The notes: generated by a model not told the origin, from the letters alone. Positions 45,526 to 58,947 are shown, numbered from the stretch's first letter. The stretch: DNA of 64,000 nucleotides from Topomyia yanbarensis (GCF_030247195.1 NC_080672.1:13640001-13704000); one strand, 5' to 3'. Made by a program: numbers and translations.

Positions 45526-48040
45526 TGATGAATCAATCTTAAAGAACTATGTGAACTAACCGAACCGGCTTCTTTTTCCAGTATCTGGCCATTGAAAAAG
45601 TATTCCTAGTAATATTTCAACTGTACTATATGGAAGACATCAACAAATATTCATGGAGAGCGACTAAAATGGTGCGACTGATTGCATCTTTATGCACCGC
45701 GTTATCAGGAATCAGGGAAAAGGGCTAAACGTATCAATCAATTACAATCTATTCAAGATATTTCTTTCATTCTTCCACCACTTTTACTATATTCATTATT
45801 CTTCCTCATTTTCATGCTCTGTCCAAATAGAATTCTATTTCTGAAAGTACCTCAAATAATAGTTAACGACTTTACACCCACGTTGTTTATAAACAAGAAA
45901 GGTTAAAAACAAATAAAATGTTTAGTTAATGCAACTTTTACTTGCCAAAATACGTAAAGCTAATAATTGGGAATAATTTCATTCATTTCAGTACTAACAG
46001 TTGTTAGTATATATCCGTTGAACTGAAACTATAACTTTAATCGAAGTCCGCATGAGTAGTGCATTGAATTATTGGAAATGGACTATGTAACTATTTAAAT
46101 GATTCAGTACTATTTATTCGTTGAACAAAATTCAATTCTTATTTGGCATGCGCTGTAATTTTATAGTAGCATATCTTAACTTACACGTCATTTCCATATA
46201 AGCCCTAGTGTTTTGCCATAAAAGTTTATTTGAATTACATGATATCGCCTGTGGTAACTCGTCTAAAATGCATTAAACTTAACAATTAAAGTACTCGTAT
46301 ACGTCAAGATTAATAACACAATTCTTATTGTAGCATTTCTTCAACAAAATCGTCGGTTACATACTAGTCTTTTCTCTATTATTTTTCTGATCAAGTTTTC
46401 GAAATTTATAACACAAAGTGAAATTTACGAAAGCGTCCAAGTGGTACTTATTGACACATGAGCCTGTAATCCATTCCATCCGTCGCTTTCTTTTGGTATA
46501 CGTGCATGTGGTATACCTCTGACAGTAACAAACCAGGCCCGGTTGTCTGGCAGCCAAACGGGCTAGAGATAAATTTCTTCCTAGAGATAAATACCGGTCA
46601 AATTTTCTCTAACACTTTGAACCGACCGTAAATTCATCCATCCAGCATGCCACATCAGCGGTTGGCGCTGATGCTTCAGGCTCCCTTTCCAGTGGCAAAT
46701 CCAACCACGTCACTGCAACGACAAAATCATCGCATCCCTAGATCAGCGAACTACCAGTATGACGGAGCGCACACTTCAGTTCATTTGAACTTTGTTTTTT
46801 AGCGTTTGTCGAACAATCGTTCGAAACGCCTAGAGAATTGCACTATAAGTAAAACAGCTTAGTCAGGCAACTTTACCAAACTGGTCTCTCAGAGTAGCGC
46901 TTAAGCCACTGCGTTTGCAATAGTTCTCAAATATCTCACTGTCTATGGTTCCACAAGTGTTGAAAGAACCAGTACTTTGACCACATCCGTCTATCAGATC
47001 ATGCTATGAAGCGGTAAAATTAGTCATTGACGATAATTAACCTCAACGTAAAGTTCGTCATCCATCACGCAATACGATTCAGCAGATATTAGCGCGTAAA
47101 ATTTTAGGGCACGGCTTTCCGGTTTAATTCCTTTTTTATTTGTAATCCAAACCGCTTCATAATTTTCTGGACCAGGATTTTACGAGCGGCATCCCGGATG
47201 GACATATTCGGTTGGCGCGTTCAAAATTGCATGCAGTTTTCAACGACTCAAATCTAAAATGATTTGACGAAAATAACTAAAATATGTTGAATCGCATTTT
47301 GAACCAATAGAAGCAGGATCGTTGAAGTTGAAGAAGACGTTAAATTCAAAATTGTTGTTGAGGATGCCGAAACCAGCGGACTCCTCGAAAAGTCATCCAT
47401 CAGTGAAGAACATTTTCTCGCAGTAAATGTATTTGTTCTTTTTTTTTTAATTCATAAAATCAATCAATAAATTACTTACCAAAAGCTTACAATGAAAATT
47501 TGATAAATTGAGTTAGGAGTAGGGGAACCTGGGAAGACCAAGCGCGAGATTTTATAATTAGCAATAAAAACTTGTATTATTAGGTCCTTAAAATTTGCAA
47601 AAAAATTAAATTTATAGATGCTGTTCCTGATTGCAATTTTAAATGTTTGGAACGAAAAGTGCGTTTGACCTTAGGGAGAAATATACCGTAATTCATATTC
47701 CATTGGCTTGCTAAGCCGAACCGAGTTTCGATTTATTTTACTACTTATCATCAGTTTAATGAACTTTATTTCGTGATGGACATTGACTTTGCTCAGGAAC
47801 ACAAATTGTGTCTCCGTATTGGAAGTTAGCTAGTTCTGGCACTAAGTCAGTGTCGGATTCTGAAAAGACGATGTCGAACACACAAATTCCAGAACTACTT
47901 TACTTCTTTTATAGAAAATATTCAGTAATTACCGATTTTACGTTAAATAATGTAATTTTGTATCAAATTTTGTAAGTACTCATGTATCATGTTATAAGTA
48001 CTAAAGTAGTGAAATGATTTTAAATGGGAGCGGAATAATG
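45526..48040. other. No confident gene
   Basis: Mostly AT-rich. At 47311-47422 an open stretch between an AG acceptor and a GTAAAT donor reads RIVEVEEDVKFKIVVEDAE and could be a small exon, but it is very short. A TCAGTTC initiator-like site with GC-richer upstream sequence (46590-46790) is another weak candidate. A piece of the fold at 48044-48207 is echoed at about 47840-47900. Confidence 0.3.
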
Positions 48041-48043
48041 GCA

Positions 48044-48207
48044 GAGTTATGGAATTTGCGCTTCGATTTCGTCTCAACAGAATCCGAGACTAACTTAGCC
48101 AACGGACTAAGCGCCAATCCGGCGCTAGCTTAGTCCATTTAAATTAGTGTCGGATTCTAATGAGACCAAGTTGAAACGCAAATTCCATAACTAATTTATA
48201 GGTTTTG
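48044..48207. repeat. Inverted repeat, about 65-bp arms
   Basis: GTTATGGAATTTGCGCTTCG at the left matches the complement of the right end, GTTATGGAATTTGCGTTTCA. The arms also share AGAATCCGA and GGACTAAGC, around a centre of about 30 bp. A partial copy of one arm lies near 47840-47900 (AGTGTCGGATTCTGA). Confidence 0.7.
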
Positions 48208-48899
48208 GGCTCTTCACGCGCAAAGATGGTTTAAATTATTTTCTTCTTTATGGAGAAAAAATTGTTTTTATCAAAATTCTTCTCCACTAAGGAGAAATAT
48301 AGCATAGTGAATAATAGCACAATTATTGCTAAACTTTACACGACATTGACCGCAAAAACCAAAGATGGGAGACTTGATCAAGTGCCAATCTTCCGATTAC
48401 AGGTACAAGATACCTAATTTTTTATTATTAGTTGATACATACTGTTATTCTTTCAATGGCTTTCAACTATCCTATTTTTGTTCGCACCGTTTTTACGCTA
48501 TTTTTGTCATAATCATGAGCATTTTCTCCCCGAAGGATTGGTCACAGTAAAAGTTCAATAACTTTTTTAGTAGTAAAGTAAAAATTCTACAAAAAATCAT
48601 GAACATTTAAAAGCATATTTCTTATATTTTCCATTACCTTTAAAAAAAATACATTTGTGGTCTAGATTTGTTTTTTGCAAACCTTGTCAATTTTCCCCAT
48701 ATTTCCTTGCGACGGAAAAAGTGTACTCAACCCGTCAAATCACGTTTCCCCGCGACTTAATTAAAATGCGCCTTTCATTACTAACAATAAGTTTATAGAA
48801 ATTTTTCAGAACAGAACGTCAAGAATATTAATTGTACATACAAGAGAAATTCACTAAATGTAACTCTTACGAGAAAGCTTGGGTGAGGCCAGAATTTGT

Positions 48900-49550
48900 C
48901 CTTTTCTAGAGTATTCAAGCGGAGCTGAAGCCCCTCGCAAGGATCATTAGAGGCGTTATCATCAGCTGGCACGAGAGCGTATGAATTTTCAGAGATAAGT
49001 AAAACCGCTCTTTAAGCATTTCTACGTAAGAGCGCCTGGAGCGATCTTTGGTGAATCGAGAGTGCATACGGATTTCCCCTACAGTAAACACAGTTAACAT
49101 TATCAGCGGACTTCCTGCATACAACTTCCACATTTGTCGTCACGCTGCTTATTACTACATTAGGTAGCCGTTTGCTTGCAATTTAGAACCATGTATGATC
49201 GACGGTACAAACAGTCTAACAGCTAGACGAGCCCCTCCCACTTGAACGTAGCCCGTATTTCCCACCAGCGATGGACATTAAGTGCAATTGCTTTCCCACC
49301 AAAATGTTAACTGATTCAAAGTCAGGGATAGAACATCGACAGTTAAACCCACATCGCATACAACACCGTCGATCTCCGCATTCCGAGAAGGAATGTAGAC
49401 GCGTTGCTCTATTGTGAAGAGCCCACCAGCCAATGACCAGCAACTTCATCCTAGTTGACATTGACACGGGCGGCGATGCTGCGAGACTCTGGGGGATGGC
49501 ATGTATCGCAAATATAGCATTTAGAAGGAACTGGAAAGTAGGATACAAAC
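48900..49550 (-). pseudogene. LINE ORF1 relic, copy C
   Basis: Fragments in several minus-strand frames follow the order of ORF1 in LINE copies A and B. YIPSRNAEIDGVVCDVG (about 49390-49340) parallels YVPCVACEIDGVVSEPG. GGARLAVRLFVPS (about 49230-49200) parallels DRVRLPVRLFVPR. RSRRSYVEMLK (about 49050-49010) parallels RSRRSYAEMLK. The zinc-knuckle section is largely gone. It is far more decayed than copy A. Confidence 0.7.
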
Positions 49551-49609
49551 ACAGTAGCTGGCAAAGCTATTGTAAATAGAAATAGAAATCGGATACAATT
49601 GAAAGCAAT

Positions 49610-49850
49610 TAAATTTAAAAGCAAGCCTCCTTTAAAGAACCCATGCTGTATGGTAGTAATTCTGATTTGACTTGATAATACAATTTTTCGTTAATTATTG
49701 CTTCAGAGAGTTTAGGTATACAAGATATAATAGAAATTCTACGGTAGTTGCAAATGTTTGATTCTTTCCACCTTAAAAATTGGTACTAATTAGAAACTTT
49801 TCAAAGAATTGGGGAAAATGCCAACAAATCAAAATATTTGCGCTCACGTT
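49610..49850 (-). pseudogene. Short LINE RT relic
   Basis: The minus-strand frame at about 49765-49625 reads NICNYRRISIISCIPKLSEA, then IINEKLYYQVKSELLPYSMG. This is the RT fingers segment of Jockey/CR1-like LINEs (NYRGIS..PKLFE region). It is a different lineage from the RT in copy A, and no other part of the element is seen. Confidence 0.7.
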
Positions 49851-50550
49851 CTTCTTAAGAAAATTTTCGAAAGAAAGTTGTGAAAAGATTGCATTTTTTT
49901 AAGGTTCGTTTTTGAAGGGAAGTTTTCCGATTTTAAATCTTTTTTAACATAAACAGAGAAATTTTTTGGGCAAGATTTTATTTGAAGTTTGGGTTTTGAG
50001 CTATACTCTTCAATTGCAATATTAATGGTTAGATTCAATAAATTAGTTAAATTGATTTCTGATTAATTTATACTTTTTGTATACCTTTTGTTCATGGTTT
50101 TTAAATTTTTTATTTTTTTTGTTTTTTTAAACTGCATATTTTATATTAACTTGTCATCTAATTTCTTTAAGTGGTACTTACTCAACTATTGTATCAAACA
50201 ATTTTGTGTGAAAGACGTCATCAGAATTTTCGACATTTGCTTCATTTCTAAATAACACTTGCCAATCTAAGCTGCTTAGTCTATTTTTTTATATCGTCGT
50301 AGTTTCCCAAGTGATATTGAAAGAACTCTTCTTACTCGCAGCCGTTGGGTCTTTTGCTAAATGGAAAACTTAATAGCTGTATGAAACGCTTTAAATCTCC
50401 ATAATAGAGTTAACAGTTTAGTCACACAAAATTCTTCATGAATATTTGTAAATAATAAATCTAAATAACAGTTTTGCTGATTCCTAAGATTATTGATTTG
50501 ATTAAGGGGGATGAGGGTTTCAGCGTAGAAAAAACAAACAATTTTTTGGC

Positions 50551-50945
50551 TAATTTTTTACGAAATTTGGATGAAACGAATTGATCGAAACTTTTGTTCA
50601 TTATACTGCATCATTTCAATAACATTCTGTACTTTATCCATGTAAAAATATTGACAAGTGACTCGGTGATGAAGCTTTTTGTAGAATGTCTCTGGAAAAA
50701 TACGATTTACGGTGTTAATTGCGATTCAAAAACTACTTAACCGATTTATGTCAAGCCTTGCATATACATTCTATGTAAAAAATACCTAACCCTTACGTTG
50801 AGTTTTTGAGAAAATTTTTCAATTAGGGGTTTTTTTACTCATAAAATTGCGGAAATGCTATTTTTCAAGAATGTTATTGAAATGATGCAGTATAGTGCAC
50901 GAAAATATCGCTTCACCCAAATTTCTAAAAAATCGTAAAAAAGTG
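50551..50945. repeat. Inverted repeat, about 80-bp arms
   Basis: TACTGCATCATTTCAATAAC at the left matches the complement of the sequence near 50870-50890. Both arms extend outwards with similar GAAATTTGGRTGAARCGA segments. The centre of about 230 bp is unremarkable. Probably a small foldback element. Confidence 0.65.
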
Positions 50946-53900
50946 TTTGGGAGAAATATACCGAAATATTTCACTTGCCAGGTTGCTCAAATTATATGAA
51001 TTTTCTTGTAGTGATAATTTCTGCGTTACATTTTTATATGATTGCTATTAGAGCTCCACCACCGGACTTCTTTTCAGACGTGTGAATGGTACGATCATCT
51101 CTAAACACATTGTAACTGTTTCAGAAAGCTTACTCACTTCTAATACTTTCATCCCAACTATTTTTTGTAACTAAAATTATTGCATAGGAGCTACTAAAAA
51201 TTTTGTTTTAGATTTCATCCACTTAGAATGGACTTTCCATTCGATTGCGAATTTGACCGCAAATTAAAATTTCTATTGATGACTCTACTTGATTACCTCT
51301 TTTGCTTGTTGTTAAAAAAAAAGTAGAATCCTGGCAGACTGCGGTGTCCACGTCGTTTTCTTCTTCTAGAGAATGCGTAAATGTCGTCGAAATCGCGAAT
51401 GTTGAGGTTGCCACGCCTTACACAAAACTGTTGGCGAGCATTCCCAGATTCCTGGATTCATTTGAAGCGTCGACCGCGATAAATCATCCACTGAATAGAA
51501 ATTCAGTGTCGGTCATCTTTGAAACTGAATTGTTGACCTGTTGTTCGTGAGGGGTCCTGAGAATCGATTCTTCGCTGCCGCAAAAAGCACTCTATTTAGT
51601 GACAAGAAACTATTGTTGTTACGACTACTCGTATGGCTCAGTTCACGGTTGTTGGTATAATAGGTGCGGCGAAATGTATCTGCTATTGGTGTTACTGTTA
51701 ACCAGCGGTCGTGACTGGAGCGCAACTACGAGTAACTATTGATCAGGTGGAAGAATTTTGTTTTTATTTTTTTTTTTTTTTCATTAACGTGCTCATCTAT
51801 ATTAATAGAGTTAAGTTTATTTGGTGTTGATATTATTGCAATTGCTAAAAACTGTTATCACTACGAATACTTACAGAATGTGACCATTTAATTACTGTTT
51901 TGTTTGCACACTATTAAAAATATTCCCCCTCAAAAATTATTGGAACGTTAAGACGTGGCTAATTAAAAAGGCGACCTTTTAAAATTTCATTATTTCCGAT
52001 TGCATGAAAATGATTTTTGTAAAATTCCTATTCATTAGAACAATACTAAAATGTAGGAAATTTACTTAAGGATGATAAATCATTGATTTTTTTTCATTGT
52101 TTAAAAGCCCATTCTGAAATAATAATTTCTGTTGTCCAATATGCTGCTAAACATAGAAGAAAAATATGGCTTTCTAGATCTTTATGTCCTTTATATTCTA
52201 TTGAATAAGGTAATGAAATATCCAGAAATACTTCTGCACGCGAAAAAAACTGTCACCGTTATTTTCAATTCATAAGTTCAGTGATATAAATAAATATCTA
52301 CTATTTCACCACATGCACAAATCACCTTTTTGATAAATTTTTGACATTCTTTGAATGAATGAATATCCATTGCTGAAACTCTCGTTATAAATAGATAAAA
52401 GAAATCACATTCAAACTGTATGTCTCTGCGATTTTGTTCACACAACGCGGGTTACCAAGAGTTTTAATGGTAGCCATTGAGCCACAAAGATTATTATAAA
52501 AAAAACAGCAGATTAATCAGTGAGGTCAATTAGCCTTTTTGTATGAAATATCAAAGTTGACAGTTCCAGTGAACTAACTCTTTAAAGGCTAGCCATATTT
52601 AGGTTACATTTTCGAAACAAGAGTGTCTGGACCGACACGGTCGTTGGTTTTAAAATGATAAAAAGTCGTCTTTTATAAATGTTTATAAATGGTGGCCACT
52701 AGACAATACATGTATAATACAGATTATTAATTATTGTCCAGAAAAATACCGCCATTTTATGACTCGTTTTGGAACGTCAAATTATGTTTGTGCAATTTTA
52801 GAATGCAATCGTTTAGAATCTATTTTTCTGGCAAAACGTAGTTTACCTAACGAGGATGGAACAATTACACCAAAAGGTGGTTTAAGATAGGGTTTTTAAG
52901 AAATGATCTAGGGCAACTAAGAAAACTTTCAATTTTATAATTAGAATAATTTGCTCTTTACATTCGATCATACTGATACGAGTTTGTCGTTCTAAGATTC
53001 AAATCACCAACAAAATCGATAAAGTAGAATATGTCAATTTTATGATATTACAATTTTGTGAATGCTGCACGAATAACCGAACCGAATTAACCGGTCCGTT
53101 GCAAGCACTTAATAGAGTATGGACGTTTGACATAAGTGAAAATACTTTCTATTTGCTATAGTTTTGCGTCTTGATTTCTTGTATTAAACTCAGAAACAGG
53201 AAAATAACTTTTTTGGGGTTCTTGATAAAGGTTGTATCCTTGGGGTCACTCGCCCATTTTATTCTGATTAGAATAATCTCTGACGCGGGGTTAAAAGTCG
53301 AATCCAATTAAGCTGCGTACGTGGCAATCTACTTACCGACTACATTGTTCCTGACCCTGAGTAACTAATATTTATGCATTTGAAATTTCCATTTTAGTTC
53401 TTGGCTTGAACCCAATCTATTAGAGTAATTTTTTTCTGGTGTTTTGTAGCCTCGATTTCCAGTTTGATTTTTCACCTATTTTATATCCAACGAGACTATA
53501 TCCTCTAAAGAGAGGGCAGCTTAGCTAGCACTGGTCGATGTATCCTCTGGCTCATACATTATGATAACTTTGATACGTATTTTCCCGCGGTATCGGTATA
53601 CTGGAGCAAGACAGATAGTTTACCCGGAAAGGGCAAAGGAACAATAGCACTATATTCCTCAAGAAAATATTATCTTTACTACTTTGACACCTGTTTTGAA
53701 GTTTGCAATTTCCTATCGCAGAGAAATATAAAAATGGACCGTACGAGCGTACTAATCAAATAATGGTTATTTTTAAAATGAAAATCGGTGAGGTTCCAAC
53801 CTGAAATATATATTAAATTGGTTCACACCATCACTGTTTTGCGTGGACTCTGTTCCATTGAAAACTACCCTAGTTTTGGTACCAGACGGCATTAACAATT

Positions 53901-55900
53901 ACAATGCTGATAACAAATTACATTCATATATCAGGGACTCTAGCCATGCATCTGTATTTTTTGCATATCGCTATTCAATTCATTTGATATTCACTACCTT
54001 TTACTTATTCATTGCTTTCAACTGTTTCCTATTCCGGCACAGGTATGCTTTATTTTTACTATCCTCGTAAAGTAATCGATTTTGCACATATGATATAGCT
54101 CTAGTAAAAGACTTTTTGTGCAAATTTCCCATTTTGTTTTTATTCATGAATGGCGAATAGAAATTATAGCCCGTTTGCCATTTGCCTATGACACGGTGAG
54201 TTGTGTTTATATTTAAAATTTTAGTTAATCTAAAGTTCTAGAAAATCTACCAACAAATAAAAATGAAGAACACTGTGGGATTAGATACGTCGGTGTTAAG
54301 GCTATATTATTTTTTCTTCCTGACGAGAACATTAAACTGTGTTTCATGAGTTCGTACTCACAGATATAAGAGCTTCCCTTCAATTTTATTATCACTTACT
54401 GCACTATATCGAATCTGTATATGTGTACGAATAATAATTTATGCCATAATTATGCTTTAAGATACTTTGAGTTTGGTGAGTCTTTGCAATATCTTTCACT
54501 CGAAATCAATTAATTATCTTAATAAGAGAAACTTCATCTTAAAAATTATCGTCAAAATTTTTCACGCTGCTAACACTAGTTTACAAATTTTGGGGTAAAC
54601 CAAAAAAAGCAAATCAAATGATCTACAATTTCCAAAAATCTGCATTATGCCCAGATCAAATATAAATTTATTAAAGTGTCAAGCTATCAAAGTTTAACAA
54701 ATATAATTATCGATCATTCCGTGTTCGGTTACCTAAGCCTAGAAAATACATTTTATCGCAACTTTTTTTGTAAATTAGTGCAACTTGTATTTTGAACAAC
54801 GTGTGTATATAATAAAATAGGTAAGAGTCAAATCACAGACTTTTTTGAAGTTTTCAATTTTCTATCTATTCAACAAATTCACAAAACAAGTTTTAGTAAC
54901 CTTCATAAAATTCATAAACAATGTTCTTTTCTATTTAGTACCAATAAATAAATTTTGACGATATTTATAAACTGATGTTAAACAATTTTTTTTTTGAAAC
55001 TTTTTAGTTTAAGATATTATAACTCAGAGTACCGCTATGTCAATATAATTAGTTTACTGATACTATAGTCTGCTCTTTCCATTACCCAACAACATCAAAC
55101 AAACAGTATAACTGCTTTAATCGTTACCTTTTCCACTATGACAAATTCAATAATGATAGAAAATCAAAAAATGCGCTCAACTGCCGCTGCCGTGCCCATC
55201 CTAGTAGGCGGGCTATCACCAATTAGGCAATTAGCGCGAAAACGACGCTCTCCGGGATTTTTGTTCCCAGAGTTACCTCAGAAAGGGCACAACTTTATGT
55301 CTATTTCCCGCATTTTATTGACCGTTACAAACCTCCGCGCTTCTCCGACGGGTGCGGATTGTTTGGCGAATAGTTTGAAGTAGGCGATTTGCCTGCCACT
55401 ATAGTGTCCCAAAATTATGATTTATATCTAGAATCATATTTACTTTTCAATTAGGCAGGCCTCCGATGGATGCACGATGGCGAATGACTCAGCTGATACG
55501 AAAGGATTTTTGTTTTCGTGGTGGCGCCTGTCCCACAAATTCCTATTAATCACCCGCGGCACTTAAGAACGAACGAACACTCAATTTAAGACGATTGGAA
55601 AGAATTGTGCGCGCCTCCAATCGAAGCAAACCGTCAACAGCAAAAACAAACACTAACCTCCCGACGGGTCGTCGAAAATAAAACTGAAACACTTTCTTAA
55701 TTCACCTAATTGTTATTAGTGAATAGTTTGGTAACGCGTTCATAATTATCATCGATCAAACACATGTTCACCCCCGGTTAATACACATCCACTGCACTAG
55801 GTCAGTAATTCCCTACAAAAAACTATTTTCACAAACACCAAAGAATGTAACAACTGTTGAATGTGTCTTTTAATCAATCAGTTTCCCTTTGATAAATGTT
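50946..55900. other. Long AT-rich stretch without recognised gene
   Basis: No domain-bearing ORF and no repeat shared with the rest of the window was found. GC-richer patches at 51290-51730 and 55130-55400 carry 60-82-codon frames without recognisable content. This may be intron or intergenic DNA of an unseen gene. Confidence 0.3.
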
Positions 55901-55919
55901 TTTAAAAAAAGATCCTCTG

Positions 55920-56390
55920 CTAACATCGCTCGCCAGGCAAAGAGTGCCAAGTCCGCACGGTTTGGCTGCACGCTAACGACTGACTGAAATTTGCGCCGGA
56001 CGATGGCTTAAAAGCTCGCCCCAATCGTAGTAGCTTGGGGCGAAAGTGCTGAGGCTACAAAGGTACCTCTATCCATACTATGCTGCTGCTGCTTCTGCCG
56101 CTTGTTGCGCTTTCAGCAACCGTCGCCGGAATGAGGAAGCAGAATTTTCCCTTTTGTTCTCACGCAATCCTGTTGATTCTTCTTCGGTTCGGTGCTACGT
56201 ACGGTGTTTGGCTGTGCCGAGGACGACGACGGCGGCGCCGCCAAACGGTATTGAAGCTGCCCGAAACGATGCTTCCATCCAACCCCTTGTGTCGGCGAAA
56301 GGCTTGCTGTGATCTGCCGATGCAAGTGCTGAGGAAGGCAAAACCTGAAATGGAGACGCAGCCGAGCCTTCAGATTTAAACGTATTCGAG
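55920..56390. other. GC-rich island with a stem-loop, possible promoter-proximal region
   Basis: Unlike its AT-rich surroundings this block is GC-rich and not repeated. It contains TCGCCCCAA and TTGGGGCGA, able to pair across about 13 bp (about 56018-56046), and overlapping frames in several phases (56046-56312, 56080-56379) with no known domain. A 5' region of an undetected gene is one explanation. Confidence 0.3.
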
Positions 56391-56480
56391 TTCGAACTGA
56401 GATTGTGGCAATTTTGTCACCAGTCTTCTTCTTCTTGTTCTAAGGCAAATCATGTGTCCATATTCATGAGCTAGCACTGT

Positions 56481-56609
56481 TTGGACGCTTTGCTGAGTGG
56501 ACTTCGATGGAAATGAAATTCGCATTGCTTATCGAGAGTGTTATAGAGGGAAAACAACTTCAAGGCAGTTTGAAGTGTGCGTCTGTTTTTATGGAGGCGC
56601 ATGATAATT
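56481..56609 (+). repeat. 129-bp perfect direct repeat, left copy
   Basis: Identical, base for base as far as I can read, to 58948-59076. It starts TTGGACGCTTTGCTGAGTGG and ends GGAGGCGCATGATAATT. The two copies enclose 2338 bp that include a DUF4780-like ORF. Confidence 0.95.
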
Positions 56610-57734
56610 ATTTACCTAGTAGAATTGGTATTAGTGTATATCAAGCACGAATAATGTGCTCCGGTTATTTTCGGGTTTCCCTAGTGAATTAGTGATTCTT
56701 TTTCTCTAACTTTTCTCATACCGTGAGGTCTAGCGACTTTTCATCAGTGCAGTGTTAATTGTCACATTGATCGGAATTAAACAAGTTATAAACCATCGAT
56801 ATCGTTCTGCATTTCGGAGATCGCCATGGTCCAGTGAATTATTCAGATAAGTACACGCATACAATATCGATCTACATTAGTGTATAACCCTCAAATACAA
56901 TCAGACATGTTGTTCTTCTGTATTGTGATCCCTGGTTTGTGATATCCCTGGCGGCAGCTACTTGATCGTAATTTAAACGTGCTGCCCTCTCTCTCATTTT
57001 TAAAGAGGCATTGCGAGAAGAATATGGATGATCGTTCTTACACCGTTCATTCTGAGGTTTCCTTCCATCGTGTTGTTTTTAGGGTGCACTGTGCGTTGGA
57101 GGTCTAAACTGTCTGCAGAGGATGCAACGGGACACATGCCACAGGGAGGGTTCGCTGTGGATTTTCGTCTAGCTATTCTAACGCGGCCACGGCAACAGCG
57201 TGTGAATAGCAGGAACAAAATCCATAGTGAATGTTTCTCTGTGGCGTGTGTCCTGTTGCCTCATCTGCGGTCATAGTTAAAGAAGGGTACACATCGGCAA
57301 CGTTTGATCGTGCAAGTTATATGGATACAAACTATAACACTTTCTCCCTGTCTGGAACTCATAGGTAGCATTACTCTTGAACGGCTTAATTTATCAACCT
57401 ATTTATTTAGAAACTACTCTAGTATGCATGCAAATCTTTCGGTATTTGTATTGTGTCGTGGAGTGAGTGCTCTCTCTATCTCTGTCAGTCAGTAACCACT
57501 CTGGCCGAGAGATGTTTTGAGTGCGACATCCATGTGATCGGTATCGCTTGATCTTGGCGCTTGGGTGCGTGATGCTTTAGATCTGGTGGTCGTTTCTGTA
57601 TGTGTCCAAGGATAGGTGCAGATTTCTGTGCTTGTAGTGAGACGTTGTCATCGTTGTGTTGTATCACATCAGCATTATACAGAGGAATGGTGAAGATAGC
57701 AAGTATTGGAAACGTTAATTTCATTCGTGGTTAG

Positions 57735-58241
57735 TCTGTTGTAAACGATGCTGATTTCTTCAACAAGCTTTCTCAAAAGCTTGCAACTCTGCAGCAAGTA
57801 GTGCCGCTTGATGAGCAACAACCGCTCTTTACCAGTTCCGGGTTCTCACAAGGACTTGCGTGGTTCGCTGCAAAGAATGAACATAGCTACAATTGGCTAA
57901 ATAAGTCGTTAACAAATCTATTAAACGAGGGTAGTTTACCCCTTTTTGAGGTTATGCCGTTTAAACCTGTGCCTCCACTTCGTCGCGCCTTGATATCGCT
58001 TCCAGTCGTACCTCGATTAGGGAAGAATCCACAAGCAAGCGTTCTTGGCTTGATCGCAAGGTTGAACAAAAATTTGAACGTCAAGTATTGGAAGGTAATA
58101 AAAGTATTGCCTCCAGAAAACGGCAAACAGCAAATCATCATAGGACTGGATGAAGCTTCAATTTCCCAGATATCTGATCAAAATAATCGCATATTCTATG
58201 CTTTGTCGCAAATTTTCGTGAAAATTTTCGAAAGAAACTAA
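57735..58241 (+). pseudogene. DUF4780-like ORF fragment
   Basis: An open frame of 168 codons following an AG (57733-57734) and ending in TAA; it has no internal ATG start. RLNKNLNVKYWKVIKVLPPE, then KQQIIIGLDEASISQI, resemble the DUF4780 domain (a small RNA-binding-like fold found in insect transposon-linked and orphan ORFs). The N-terminal part (FSQGLAWFAAKNEHSYNWLN) is not familiar. It lies inside the segment bounded by the 129-bp direct repeats, so it is probably carried by a mobile element. It could be a 3' exon, given the AG at its start. Confidence 0.5.
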
Positions 58242-58257
58242 GTTTCACTGCACATTA

Positions 58258-58333
58258 CTGCCGTGATCTGCATAACAGTCCCATTTGCTATGGGTTTCCT
58301 ATGCAGGTGGGACTGTTATGCGTATCACGGCAG
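58258..58333. mobile_element. 76-bp palindromic hairpin MITE
   Basis: CTGCCGTGATCTGCATAACA and the complement of the right end, CTGCCGTGATACGCATAACA, pair across nearly the whole length around a short loop. It is flanked by ATTA on both sides. Related half-sites (GGACTGTTATGCGTATCACG) occur at about 58685-58705, and a looser form lies near 5835-5915. Confidence 0.8.
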
Positions 58334-58947
58334 ATTACCACTGTAATATTTCTTTGAACGAACATATGATTGAAATAAATATTTTGAATGACTACATTGT
58401 TTGGATTTGAAAATAATTTTTCTCTTAATATAGATCTTCCAGCTTCAGTTTAACTGCTCCAAATAGTGTGAGATGTGTGTGTATGTGTGTGTGAATCCAC
58501 CTATACTGCCCATATTTGCATCATTGTCCCATTTTCGGTGGGATTTCCTATCTTTATGGGACTGATTTGACTGATAATCAGTCTTCGTCATCATCGTAAA
58601 TGAATGTACTCTAAATCTGATTTCAACCCAATTGTGGTAGAGCATGTCTGTCGTGGTGCGCGTAACTATGGTTTTCCTATGTTGCGGACTGTTATGCGTA
58701 TCACGGTAGCAGTCTCTTTCAGAAAGATTTCTTTCTCTGTTTGGAAAACTGACATCTTTTCTGTTTTTACATGTGCGTGGCGTCATATTCCCATTCCTCG
58801 ACCTTATTCACTGATTTCCCTTATCCTTCCCCACCCTTTCCCACAGGAATATGATGAAACCATAAGTATTATGAGGCAAGGTACAAATCTCCGAACAACA
58901 CGGGGAACGTGCCATTAAGCCAATACTTTCTGATTCCTGATTCCTGA

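Noticed and set aside
51223..51725. Acidic/Thr-rich frames possibly resembling the tail of the gag-like family
   Set aside because: The resemblance is compositional, with no ordered motifs such as those that support the other four copies.
55138..55383. 81-codon ATG ORF in a GC-richer patch
   Set aside because: No domain, no splice or promoter evidence, composition not clearly coding; listed only as part of the unannotated stretch.
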